Assembly (NCBI RefSeq): GCF_007786445.1
Contig: NZ_VNJI01000045.1
Location: 1 to 63,264 of the forward strand
Reading direction: 5' to 3'
From: Paenibacillus cremeus
GTDB lineage: Bacteria; Bacillota; Bacilli; Paenibacillales; NBRC-103111
Length of the DNA stretch: 63,264 nt
The notes under the pieces are model-generated. The model ran no database searches. It was given only the letters and a program-made list of their open reading frames with translations, and was not told the DNA's origin. The translations under genes were made by a program, and so were the position numbers. Numbering within the stretch: the first letter of the stretch is position 1; every line of letters starts with the position of its first letter. Positions 16,404-24,626 of this stretch are shown piece by piece.

Positions 16404-17444
16404 GTGTCCGATGCATATAAAAAAGCCGGCGTCGATATCGCGGCTGGCAACGAAGCGGTAGAGCGCATGAAAAAGCACGTCAAAACGACGTTCCGTCCCG
16501 AGGTGCTCACAGAGCTGGGCGGCTTCGGCGGACTGTTCGGGTTGAATAAAGACAAGTACGAGGAGCCGGTTCTGGTATCCGGTACGGACGGTGTCGGCAC
16601 GAAGCTGAAGATTGCTTTTGCCATGGATTCACACGACACCATCGGGATCGATGCGGTGGCGATGTGCGTGAACGATATCATCGTGCAGGGTGCGGAGCCG
16701 CTCTTTTTCCTCGACTATCTGGCGTGCGATCGGGTCATCCCGGAGAAAATTGAAGCGATCGTCAAAGGCATCAGCGACGGCTGCGTGCAATCGGGCTGCG
16801 CCCTCATCGGCGGCGAAACGGCGGAAATGCCGGGCATGTACAGCGAAGGCGAGTACGATATCGCCGGATTTACCGTAGGCATCGTGGACAAGAAGAAAAT
16901 CATCGACGGCAGCACCATTCGCCCGGGCGATGTTGTGCTTGGACTGGCGTCCAGCGGCGTGCACAGCAACGGCTTTTCGCTCGTGCGCAAGCTGCTGCTT
17001 GAAGAGAAGGGCTACAGCTTGACCGATCAGGTAGACGCGCTCGGCGGACGTTTGGGCGATGCGCTGCTGGCTCCGACGAAGATTTATGTAAAGCCGGTGC
17101 TTGGCGTGCTGGAGCAGGTGAAAATCAAAGGAATGGCGCACATCACAGGCGGCGGCTTCCTGGAGAACATTCCACGCGTGCTGCCGGAAGGCGTCAATGT
17201 AGAGATCGATTACGGCTCCTGGCCGATTTTGCCGATCTTTGAGCTCATGCAGCGCGAGGGCGGCATCAGCAACAACGATATGTTCCGCACGTTCAATATG
17301 GGCATTGGCATGGTCGTGATCGTAGCTGAAGACGATGCGGCGAAGGCCGTTGAATTGTTTGAGCAAAAGGGCGAAAAAGCATACACCCTGGGCCGTGTAA
17401 CCGCAGGGGAGCGTATTGTGACATTTAACGGGGCGACGGTATGA
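16404..17444 (+). CDS. purM: Phosphoribosylformylglycinamidine cyclo-ligase (AIR synthetase)
   Basis: Closes the imidazole ring: FGAM plus ATP to AIR. The 346-residue protein has SGTDGVGTKLK, a CALIGGETAEMPGMY stretch, SSGVHSNGFSLVRK and ITGGGFLENIPRVLP, all typical of PurM. It starts at GTG 16404 after AGGAGG. It follows the structured 284-nt gap after purF, the only long interruption in the operon, and overlaps purN by 4 nt. Confidence 0.96.
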   Translation: MSDAYKKAGVDIAAGNEAVERMKKHVKTTFRPEVLTELGGFGGLFGLNKDKYEEPVLVSGTDGVGTKLKIAFAMDSHDTIGIDAVAMCVNDIIVQGAEPLFFLDYLACDRVIPEKIEAIVKGISDGCVQSGCALIGGETAEMPGMYSEGEYDIAGFTVGIVDKKKIIDGSTIRPGDVVLGLASSGVHSNGFSLVRKLLLEEKGYSLTDQVDALGGRLGDALLAPTKIYVKPVLGVLEQVKIKGMAHITGGGFLENIPRVLPEGVNVEIDYGSWPILPIFELMQREGGISNNDMFRTFNMGIGMVVIVAEDDAAKAVELFEQKGEKAYTLGRVTAGERIVTFNGATV

Positions 17445-18079
17445 GAACCGAGCCTCTGCGCATCGCCGTATTCGCGTCCGGGAGCGGGAGTAATTTCCAA
17501 GCGATCGTGAATGCGGTGACTGCAGGCCGGCTCGATGTCCGCATCGAGCTTTTGGTCTGTGACAAGCCGCAGGCCCAGGTCGTGACCCGTGCGGAAGCGG
17601 CCGGCGTGCCGGTGTATACGTTCAAGCCGAAGGAGTACCCTTCGCGGGAGGCGTATGAGCAAGACATTTTAGAGCAATTGCAAGCCAAGCGGGTGGAGCT
17701 CGTCGTCCTGGCCGGGTACATGCGGATCATTACCGATGTACTGGTGCAGGCGTATTGGGGGCGCATGATCAATATTCATCCGTCGCTTTTGCCGTCGTTT
17801 CCGGGCATTCACGCGGTTCGCCAGGCGCTTGAGCATGGTGTGAAGATCACGGGCGTCACCGTACATCTGGTGGATGGCGGCTTGGACAGCGGACCGATTC
17901 TGGCCCAGCGGGCGATAAACATCGAACGGAATGACACCGAGGCCTCGCTGAGTGACAAAATCCACCCGATCGAGCATCAGCTATACCCTGAGGTTATACA
18001 AAGCATTGCGGACGGCAGCATCGATCTGACATGGAACCAGTGGAACCACCACGAATCACAAATTACGAAGATGGGATGA
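17441..18079 (+). CDS. purN: Phosphoribosylglycinamide formyltransferase (folate-dependent)
   Basis: Transfers a formyl group from 10-formyltetrahydrofolate to GAR. The 212-residue protein has FASGSGSNFQAI (phosphate binding), the catalytic INIHPSLLPSFPG and HLVDGGLDSGPI, corresponding to the Asn-His-Asp triad of the E. coli enzyme. The ATG overlaps the purM stop (ATGA). The last dozen residues (HHESQITKMG) are less conserved. It lies 8 nt before the AICAR transformylase, the other 10-formyl-THF-dependent enzyme. Confidence 0.96.
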   Translation: MRTEPLRIAVFASGSGSNFQAIVNAVTAGRLDVRIELLVCDKPQAQVVTRAEAAGVPVYTFKPKEYPSREAYEQDILEQLQAKRVELVVLAGYMRIITDVLVQAYWGRMINIHPSLLPSFPGIHAVRQALEHGVKITGVTVHLVDGGLDSGPILAQRAINIERNDTEASLSDKIHPIEHQLYPEVIQSIADGSIDLTWNQWNHHESQITKMG

Positions 18080-18087
18080 TCAATTAA

Positions 18088-19275
18088 ATGAGCCAGACCA
18101 CGAACCAAACGAATGTGCTGGAGCTCCGGTACGGTATGAACCCGCATCAAAAACAAGCGAAGCTGCTTAGCGACGGGCCGCTTCCAATCAAAGTCGTGAA
18201 CGGCGATCCGGGCTTCATCAACTTGCTGGATGCGCTCAATGGCTTCCAGCTTGCTCGCGAGCTTCGCCGCGCTACCGGCTTGCCGGCGGCTGCTTCCTTC
18301 AAGCATGTCAGCCCGGCAGGGGCTGCAGTTGCTGCTCCACTGACGCCTGAGCTGAAAAAAGCGTACTTCGTCGACGGCTTGGAGCTGTCGCCGCTTGCGA
18401 CCGCTTATGCGCGTGCCCGCGGTGCGGACCGGATGTCCTCCTTCGGCGATGCTGTTGCGCTCAGCGATATCGTGGATGCCTCCACAGCGCAGCTGCTTAA
18501 GCGCGAAGTATCCGACCTCGTCGTTGCCCCTGGCTACACGGATGAGGCGCTGGAGATTCTCAAGGCGAAGAAGAACGGCGGCTACCTGGTGCTTCAGATC
18601 GATCCGGACTATGTACCAAACCCAGTCGAGTCCCGCACGCTGTTTGGTCTGACGATGCAGCAAGAGCGTAATGACGCTGTCATCGATGCCAGCGCCCTGG
18701 ACAAGATCGTAACAGAAAACAAGGATCTGCCGGAGAGCGCTAAGCGTGACCTTTTAATCGCACTCGTAACGTTAAAATATACCCAATCCAACTCCATCTG
18801 CTACACGCTGGACGGTCAAACGATCGGCATCGGCGCAGGGCAGCAGTCTCGAATTCACTGTACGCGCCTCGCTGGAGACAAAGCGGACCGTTGGTTCCTG
18901 CGTCAGCATCCGCAAGCGTTGAACATGAAATTCCGCCAAGGCCTGTCCCGAGCAGAGCAAAACAACGCGATCGACCTGTGGCTGGAAGAAGAGGTCACGC
19001 CAGTGGAACAAGCCGCTTGGGAAGCTTGTTTCGATGAAGTGCCTGCCCGTCTGACTCGCGAAGAGAAACGTGCCTGGCTGAACAACCTGACCGGCGTATC
19101 GTACGGCTCCGACGCGTTCCTGCCGTTCCGAGACAATCTCGATCGGGCCAGCCGCAGCGGCGTGAAGTATGTCGTTCAAGCGGGCAGCTCGATGCGCGAC
19201 GAGGAAGTCGTTAAGGCCGCTAACGATTACGGCATGGTGATGTCGTACTCCGGCGTTCGCTTGTTCCATCACTAA
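18088..19275 (+). CDS. purH: Stand-alone AICAR transformylase (no IMP cyclohydrolase domain)
   Basis: Formylates AICAR to FAICAR with 10-formyl-THF. The 395-residue protein matches only the C-terminal AICARFT half of normal (about 515-residue) PurH. It has LELRYGMNPHQ at the start, the catalytic Lys-His in ASFKHVSPAG, KYTQSNSICY, and GIGAGQQSRIHCTRLAGDKA (here in parts). The N-terminal MGS-like IMP cyclohydrolase domain is absent, and there is no upstream fragment of it: purN abuts 8 nt away. The missing step is supplied by the next gene, a PurO-type cyclohydrolase. It occupies the slot where B. subtilis has purH. Confidence 0.93.
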   Translation: MSQTTNQTNVLELRYGMNPHQKQAKLLSDGPLPIKVVNGDPGFINLLDALNGFQLARELRRATGLPAAASFKHVSPAGAAVAAPLTPELKKAYFVDGLELSPLATAYARARGADRMSSFGDAVALSDIVDASTAQLLKREVSDLVVAPGYTDEALEILKAKKNGGYLVLQIDPDYVPNPVESRTLFGLTMQQERNDAVIDASALDKIVTENKDLPESAKRDLLIALVTLKYTQSNSICYTLDGQTIGIGAGQQSRIHCTRLAGDKADRWFLRQHPQALNMKFRQGLSRAEQNNAIDLWLEEEVTPVEQAAWEACFDEVPARLTREEKRAWLNNLTGVSYGSDAFLPFRDNLDRASRSGVKYVVQAGSSMRDEEVVKAANDYGMVMSYSGVRLFHH

Positions 19276-19343
19276 GAGACGCTGCGCCAAAGCCATTTAG
19301 AAACTGCAGCAGTTTGTTTTTTCAATTCGGGGAGGGTTCAGCA

Positions 19344-20075
19344 GTGACTACGACAAGAGCCGCGCAAGCGGAGCAATATTTGAAAAGCCTGCAAGACAAC
19401 GTATATCCTGGCCGCGGGATCATTATCGGTCAAACACCGGACGGCACGCGTCTCGTACAGGTGTACTGGATTATGGGCCGCAGCGAAAACAGCCGCAATC
19501 GCGTGTTCATCGAAGAAGCGAACGGCTTCCTGCGCACCGAGGCGAAGGATCCGGCCAAGCTGACCGATCCGTCGCTGATCATCTACTATCCGGTGAAGCA
19601 TGTGAACGGCGCCCATATCGTGACCAACGGGGATCAAACGGATACGATTCATGCAGCGCTTCAGCAAGGCGGCAGCTTCGAATCGGCACTGGCCACCCGC
19701 ACGTATGAGCCGGACGCACCGAACTTTACCCCGCGCATCAGCGGGATCGTGGATTTGAAGGACGGCCAGTTTGCGTACAAGCTGTCCATTCTGAAATCCA
19801 GCAGCAACACGGAAGATCAAACGCTGCGCCACACGTACACGTATGAACAAGCGCTTCCGGGCTTCGGTCACTGCATCCATACCTATGCAGGCGACGGCAA
19901 CCCGCTGCCTTCGTTCCAAGGCGAGCCGCAGCTGGTACCGCTGGTTGATGATGCGGAGCAGATCGCGAACACTTACTGGAATGCACTCAACGATGAGAAT
20001 AAAATCGCGCTGCTCGTAAAAACCATTCGTCTGGCAGACGGAGCGGCTGAGCTGCTGGTCGTGAACAAGGAATAG
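19344..20075 (+). CDS. purO: PurO-type (archaeal-type) IMP cyclohydrolase
   Basis: Predicted to close FAICAR to IMP, the last step of the path. The 243-residue protein resembles methanogen PurO (IMP_cyclohyd family). It has YPGRGIIIGQTPDG, then Y..MGRSENSRNRV, then NGDQTDTI and APNFTPRISGI, in the same order as in the Methanothermobacter enzyme. It is unrelated to the PurH N-terminal domain. GTG 19344 is chosen from GGGGAGG 8 nt upstream. It sits between the stand-alone AICARFT and purD, so the pair replaces bifunctional PurH in place. It is somewhat longer than archaeal PurO (about 200 residues). Confidence 0.9.
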   Translation: MTTTRAAQAEQYLKSLQDNVYPGRGIIIGQTPDGTRLVQVYWIMGRSENSRNRVFIEEANGFLRTEAKDPAKLTDPSLIIYYPVKHVNGAHIVTNGDQTDTIHAALQQGGSFESALATRTYEPDAPNFTPRISGIVDLKDGQFAYKLSILKSSSNTEDQTLRHTYTYEQALPGFGHCIHTYAGDGNPLPSFQGEPQLVPLVDDAEQIANTYWNALNDENKIALLVKTIRLADGAAELLVVNKE

Positions 20076-20087
20076 GAGGAGCGGAAC

Positions 20088-21347
20088 GTGCGAGTATTGG
20101 TAGTGGGCGGCGGAGGCCGCGAGCATGCGATTTGCTGGGCGCTGAAGAAGAGCCCGAAAATTCAAGAGCTGTACTGCGCTCCAGGGAACGGCGGGATCGC
20201 CGGGCTAGCTGAATGTGTGCCTTATCAGGTGAATCAATTTGAAGAGATCGCGCAGTTCGCAATCGACCATACGATCGATTTGGTGGTCATTGGACCGGAT
20301 GATCCGTTGTCTGAAGGCATTGTTGACCATCTGGAGGCTAAGGGCATTCCCGTCTTCGGTCCTCGTCAAAATGCGGCGATTCTCGAAAGCAGTAAAGTAT
20401 TCAGCAAAGAGCTGTTTAAAAAATATAACATCCCGACCGCAGCCTATGAATCATTCGACAGCTACGAAGCTGCAATAGCTTACCTTCGTCAGGAGCAAGC
20501 GCCAATCGTGATTAAAGCGGACGGTCTTGCGGCGGGTAAAGGCGTGGTAGTCGCGCAATCGCTCGAAGAAGCAGAAAAAGCGCTGCATGACATCATGGTC
20601 GTCAAAGTGTTCGGCGATTCGGGGAATCAGGTTGTGATCGAGGAGTTCCTTACCGGGCAGGAGATGTCGATCCTCTCCTTCGTCGATGGGGAAACGGTGA
20701 AGCCTATGGTGCCTGCACAGGACCACAAGGCTGTGTTCGACAACGATAAGGGGCCGAATACCGGCGGCATGGGCACGTATACGCCGCTGCCGCATATTCC
20801 GCAGTCCGTCATCGAGGAGTCCATCGAGACGATCATCAAGCCAACCGCCAAAGCAATGGTAGCGGAAGGACGTCCGTTCCGCGGCGTTTTGTTCGCCGGC
20901 CTGATGATCACGCCGAACGGTCCGAAGACGATCGAGTTCAATGCGCGCTTTGGCGATCCTGAGACGCAAGTTGTGCTGCCGCGGCTGAAGACCGATCTGC
21001 TCGACATTTTCCTGGCTGCCGTGAACGGCCGTCTGGACCAGATGGAGATCGAGTGGAGCGAAGAGGCCGCTGTATGCGTCATTCTCGCCTCCGAAGGCTA
21101 CCCGGGCTCGTACCCGAAAGGGCTGCCGATTGAGGGGCTGGATACGGTGCAGGAGTCGATCGTCTTCCACGCCGGTACAGCATTAAAGGATGGAGCGATT
21201 GTCACGAACGGAGGCCGTGTGCTTGGCGTCACCGCGCTGGGCAAGGACATCGCCGACGCTCGCGCGAAGGCGTACGCCGATGCGGATCGCATTCGCTTCC
21301 AAGGCAAGCACTACCGCACGGATATCGCGAAAAGAGCGCTGGTGTAG
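20088..21347 (+). CDS. purD: Phosphoribosylamine-glycine ligase (GAR synthetase)
   Basis: Couples phosphoribosylamine with glycine using ATP. The 419-residue ATP-grasp enzyme shows VLVVGGGGREHAI at the N-terminus, IKADGLAAGKGVVVA in the ATP site, DKGPNTGGMGTYTP and EFNARFGDPETQVVLPRL. It starts at GTG 20088 after AGGAGG, 12 nt behind purO. It is the last gene of the operon and is followed by a strong terminator. Confidence 0.97.
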   Translation: MRVLVVGGGGREHAICWALKKSPKIQELYCAPGNGGIAGLAECVPYQVNQFEEIAQFAIDHTIDLVVIGPDDPLSEGIVDHLEAKGIPVFGPRQNAAILESSKVFSKELFKKYNIPTAAYESFDSYEAAIAYLRQEQAPIVIKADGLAAGKGVVVAQSLEEAEKALHDIMVVKVFGDSGNQVVIEEFLTGQEMSILSFVDGETVKPMVPAQDHKAVFDNDKGPNTGGMGTYTPLPHIPQSVIEESIETIIKPTAKAMVAEGRPFRGVLFAGLMITPNGPKTIEFNARFGDPETQVVLPRLKTDLLDIFLAAVNGRLDQMEIEWSEEAAVCVILASEGYPGSYPKGLPIEGLDTVQESIVFHAGTALKDGAIVTNGGRVLGVTALGKDIADARAKAYADADRIRFQGKHYRTDIAKRALV

Positions 21348-21369
21348 CATTAAGCGCCCCTATATGACA

Positions 21370-21405
21370 AAGCAGACCGTAACCAAGGTTAGGGTCTGCT
21401 TTTTT
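21370..21405 (+). terminator. Terminator of the pur operon
   Basis: AAGCAGACC pairs with GGTCTGCTT, with an inner TAACC-AA-GGTTA stem, followed by a T6 tract. It lies 23 nt after the purD stop. Confidence 0.92.
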
Positions 21406-21437
21406 ATTTATTTAGCGGCTTACTGAATTAAGTCTCG

Positions 21438-21569
21438 CTATTTTCGTCCGCTGCTTTTCACCATAATCCGGTCCCACGCTTTATACACGATCAACAACGC
21501 CAGCACCGCACCCAGGATTAACACCCCGGAATGCCAATGTTGCTTAATGTAATACGTGATGCTATGCAC
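21438..21569 (-). CDS. Small single-pass membrane protein, 43 residues
   Basis: On the minus strand a GTG at 21569, preceded 8 nt upstream by AAAGGGGG, opens a 43-codon frame. It has one hydrophobic helix (GVLILGAVLALLIVYKAW, about residues 15-32), a basic C-terminus ending SSGRK and an N-terminal HSITYYIKQHW. Family unknown. It converges on the pur terminator. Support is the ribosome binding site and the clean TM pattern; homology could not be tested. Confidence 0.55.
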   Translation of the reverse strand: MHSITYYIKQHWHSGVLILGAVLALLIVYKAWDRIMVKSSGRK

Positions 21570-21744
21570 GCTTGATGCCCCCTTTCTCCAAACGCTCCTA
21601 ATGTCCCCTGAAATGGGGGGCGTTAAGCAGGGAAGTTCGCCCAGAAAGGTTTCGATTCGTTAAATATTGCTTAATTTTACCAATTTCGGGTCGGCATATG
21701 ATAAAATAAGGTCGAAAAATTGGGCTAAGGGGGTTTGTCTAGCA

Positions 21745-22197
21745 ATGACGTTTTACGGCATTATTTTGGTGGTTCATATTCTATCCGCTGTGTGCAGCTT
21801 AGGTGCGGTGTTTGCCAACCCGTCCATCATGAAAAAAGGAACGACCGTACTCAAAGCGAAGCAGGCCTTAGAGACAGCTAAAGACGTGGAAAAATACGCG
21901 AAGATCGGAAGCATCACACTGCTGATTTCAGGCCTGGTGTTGGGCATTCTGAATCCGAGCTTATTCTCCCAGATCTGGTACATCATCGCGTTAGCGCTAT
22001 ATCTCGCAGTTCAGCCGATCGTCGCTTACATGATTCCGAAGCGAGCCCAAGCCTTATATGCCATGCTGGAGCAGCAGGATAGCGACACCTTGCCGGACGG
22101 GTATTTGCCGGTCGCCATACAGATCAGCAAGCTAGATAACATCGCTAGAGCCTCGGTCTTTATCCTTATTATCTTGATGACATTGAAGCCTTTCTAA
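21745..22197 (+). CDS. DUF2269-like integral membrane protein
   Basis: A 150-residue protein with four predicted helices (FYGIILVVHILSAVCSLG, IGSITLLISGLVLGIL, IWYIIALALYLAVQPIV, ASVFILIILMTLKPF). The opening with a conserved HILSAV-type histidine fits the DUF2269 family of unknown function. ATG 21745 is taken because AAGGGGG lies upstream; the longer frame starts in noncoding AT-rich DNA. It stands alone, converging on the cold-shock gene. Confidence 0.75.
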   Translation: MTFYGIILVVHILSAVCSLGAVFANPSIMKKGTTVLKAKQALETAKDVEKYAKIGSITLLISGLVLGILNPSLFSQIWYIIALALYLAVQPIVAYMIPKRAQALYAMLEQQDSDTLPDGYLPVAIQISKLDNIARASVFILIILMTLKPF

Positions 22198-22212
22198 CCA
22201 CTAGAAGCCCAC

Positions 22213-22250
22213 AAAAAAACAGCCCTCAACCAAATGGTCGGGGGCTGTTT
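22213..22250 (-). terminator. Terminator between DUF2269 and cold-shock genes
   Basis: AACAGCCC / GGGCTGTT stem with an inner CAACC/GGTCG region. The minus strand has T7 after it, so it ends the cold-shock transcript; it may also stop the converging plus-strand gene. Confidence 0.85.
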
Positions 22251-22262
22251 CATGTGCTGAGA

Positions 22263-22463
22263 TTACAGTTTTACAACGTTCTCAGCTTGTGGTCCGCGGT
22301 TGCCTTGAACCACGTTGAACTCTACGCGTTGGCCTTCGTCCAAAGTCTTGAAGCCGTCGCCTTGGATTGCGCTGAAGTGAACGAATACATCGTTGCCGCC
22401 TTCAACTTCGATAAAGCCATAGCCTTTCTCTGCGTTAAACCATTTCACTGTACCTTGTTGCAT
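22263..22463 (-). CDS. Cold-shock protein (CspA/CspB family)
   Basis: A 66-residue single-stranded nucleic acid chaperone with both RNA-binding motifs: RNP1 KGYGFI (residues 13-18) and RNP2 VFVHF (26-30). It starts MQQGTVKWFNAEKG, the common Gram-positive opening. ATG 22463 lies after TTTTGGAGG. It is monocistronic, with a promoter about 145 nt upstream giving a long leader, as is usual for csp genes whose leaders control cold-dependent translation. Confidence 0.96.
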   Translation of the reverse strand: MQQGTVKWFNAEKGYGFIEVEGGNDVFVHFSAIQGDGFKTLDEGQRVEFNVVQGNRGPQAENVVKL

Positions 22464-22609
22464 TGTGAATTACCTCCAAAAGTTTATTAACATGTTCCTT
22501 TTTATTCCTTGAAGCAAATAAAAAAATCACACATTGGAAAAGGTTCCATTCGCACAAATGATAACCCTTTACAATATGTGAGTCCAGGTTTCATATCATG
22601 GTTAAACAT

Positions 22610-22638
22610 ATCTTAACATATCCAGTTTTCGTAGGCAA
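22610..22638 (-). promoter_or_regulatory. Promoter of the cold-shock gene
   Basis: Minus strand TTGCCT, 17 bp, TAAGAT. The implied 5' leader of about 140 nt (22464-22603) is AT-rich and includes a T7 run near 22522-22528. It probably folds in a temperature-dependent way, but I did not compute this. Confidence 0.6.
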
Positions 22639-22687
22639 GTCACAAGGGGGGTGGTAACAATACCCTCCCCCTATGCGTCTGCGATGG

Positions 22688-23545
22688 TTAGACTTTGGCT
22701 GCTTTCAGCAGTTCGGGAGCTGCTTGAAGCTCCGGCCGTTTGCCCTTTCCGAACGGAACGACCATCGGCGTGCCGAAGAGCGGATCTTCGATGACGCGGC
22801 AATCCAGATCAAAAACATCACGGATCAGCTGCTCGTTTACGACCTCTTGTGGGAAGCCCTCCGCCCACACCTTGCGCTCCTTCACGGCTACGATGTTATG
22901 CGCATAGCGGCACGCCAGGTTGATGTCATGCAGGACCATGACGATCGTCCGCTGCTCCTGCACATTTAGCTCATGAAGCAGATCCAGCACCTCGATCTGA
23001 TGGGCGAGGTCAAGGTAGGTTGTCGGCTCATCCAGCAGGATGGTCGGAGTTTCTTGAGCCAGCGTCATGGCAATCCAAGCGCGTTGTCGCTGTCCGCCTG
23101 ACAAGGAGTCAACCGTACGATCGGCCAGCGAGGCCATGTGGGTCAGCTCCAGGGCGCGGCGCACCATGCGCTCGTCGTCCTTGGACCACTGCTGCAGCCA
23201 GTTCTGGTACGGGTAGCGGCCTTGCTTCACGAGCTGAAGCACGGTCAGCCCTTCTGGCGCTGTGGGGCCTTGCGGCAGGATGGCGAGACGCTTCGCCACG
23301 TCTTTGGTGGACAGCCCGGCGATATCGCTGCCGTCAAGCACGACCTGGCCGCCATGCGGCTTCAGAAGGCGGGCCAGCGAACGCAGCAGCGTCGACTTGC
23401 CGCAGCCGTTGCCGCCGATGAAGACCGTGATTTTTCCCTGCGGGATGCAGAGGTTTAGGCTATCGAATATGGTTGTATCTCCGTAACGGAGGCAAAGGTT
23501 ATTGGAGCGAATGGCATTCTGGCAATCATCGCAGTTCTTCATCAT
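22688..23545 (-). CDS. Iron-siderophore ABC transporter ATPase (FecE/FhuC type)
   Basis: Energises import of an iron chelate. The 285-residue protein has Walker A GGNGCGKST, the Q-loop in AILPQGPTAPEG, signature LSGGQRQRAWIAMTLAQ, Walker B ILLDEPTTYLD and the switch His in VMVLHDINLA. GGNGCGKST and the PTTYLDLAHQ tail are typical of the siderophore/B12 family. ATG 23545 (of two tandem ATGs) follows GGAGG by 9 nt; the frame extends upstream without support. It is the last of three minus-strand genes after two permeases, divergent from the binding-protein gene. Confidence 0.93.
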   Translation of the reverse strand: MMKNCDDCQNAIRSNNLCLRYGDTTIFDSLNLCIPQGKITVFIGGNGCGKSTLLRSLARLLKPHGGQVVLDGSDIAGLSTKDVAKRLAILPQGPTAPEGLTVLQLVKQGRYPYQNWLQQWSKDDERMVRRALELTHMASLADRTVDSLSGGQRQRAWIAMTLAQETPTILLDEPTTYLDLAHQIEVLDLLHELNVQEQRTIVMVLHDINLACRYAHNIVAVKERKVWAEGFPQEVVNEQLIRDVFDLDCRVIEDPLFGTPMVVPFGKGKRPELQAAPELLKAAKV

Positions 23546-23579
23546 CGGGTGAATCCTCCCATGCAAGTTATATCGTAGG

Positions 23580-24626
23580 TTATCGATTGCGGCTGCGGTA
23601 CAGCAAGTAAACGAAGAACGGTGCGCCGATGCAAGCGGTGAACACACCGGCTGGAATGTCCAGCGGCGGGAACAGTGCCCGGCCGGCCAGATCGGCCAGC
23701 AGCAGGACGATCGCGCCGATCAGCGCGGACACCGGCAGCAGGCTTCCGAAAGCGGGGCCAACGAGCCTGCGCGCCATATGCGGAGCCATCAAGCCGATAA
23801 AGCCGATCGCACCGCCGATCGCGACCGCAGCTCCCGCAAGCGCCACGCTCAGCAGCAGCAGAACGAAGCGCTGCAGCTGTACGGCGCCGCCGACGCCTAT
23901 GGCGACTTCGTCGCCCAGCTCTTGAATGTTCAAGTGCCGCGCCATAATAAACACAAGCGGCAGCAAGATGATTACCCACGGCAGCAGAGGAGCAATCGAT
24001 TTCGCCCAAGATACACCATAGATGCTGCCGGTCATAAAGGTCATCGATTGGTTCGCCAAAACAATCGGTCCGGAAATCATCATCATATAGGAAACCGAGC
24101 TCAGCGCGGCTGCGAAACCAATTCCGATCAGCACCAGCCGCAGAGGGGTAATCCCGCCGTCCTTCCAAGCCAGGATGTAGACCAAGAAAGAGGCGATGAA
24201 GGCGCCGAGAATAGCACAGACGGGCAGCCACTGAATGCTGGCCTTGGCCGAAAAAAAGAAGAAAAACGATACCGCCCCGAGCGTTGCGCCTCCGGTTGTG
24301 CTGATCGTGTCAGGCGAAGCGAGCGGATTGCGCACGATCCCCTGAAGTATAGCACCGGATACGGCGAGGGAAGCACCGATCAGCACGGCCGCGACCTCGC
24401 GCGGCAGGCGGAGGTTGCGCACGATCATCTCACTGGTAGCCGAACCGTGGCCCAGAATCGAAAGCACAACCTCGAGGGGCGAAATGAACACACTGCCGAT
24501 CCCTGTACTGATAATAAAAATAAGAACCATAGCAAGCAGTAGAAGGAAGGAGACAGTCATTGATTTTTTACTGATCAAAAACGAGTAGCCCTTGCCTTGA
24601 ATCGGTACATAGCGATCTTGTTTCAT
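23580..24626 (-). CDS. Iron-siderophore ABC transporter permease (FecCD family)
   Basis: A 348-residue inner-membrane subunit with about ten helices. It contains RLPREVAAVLIGASLAVSGA, NPLASPDTISTTGGATLGA and GFIGLMAPHMARRLVG, the hallmark cytoplasmic-loop and G-rich stretches of BtuC/FecC/FecD proteins. The start ATG overlaps the end of the preceding permease by one base (24626), showing operon coupling. It pairs with that permease and the FecE-like ATPase. Substrate not identifiable from sequence alone. Confidence 0.93.
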   Translation of the reverse strand: MKQDRYVPIQGKGYSFLISKKSMTVSFLLLLAMVLIFIISTGIGSVFISPLEVVLSILGHGSATSEMIVRNLRLPREVAAVLIGASLAVSGAILQGIVRNPLASPDTISTTGGATLGAVSFFFFFSAKASIQWLPVCAILGAFIASFLVYILAWKDGGITPLRLVLIGIGFAAALSSVSYMMMISGPIVLANQSMTFMTGSIYGVSWAKSIAPLLPWVIILLPLVFIMARHLNIQELGDEVAIGVGGAVQLQRFVLLLLSVALAGAAVAIGGAIGFIGLMAPHMARRLVGPAFGSLLPVSALIGAIVLLLADLAGRALFPPLDIPAGVFTACIGAPFFVYLLYRSRNR

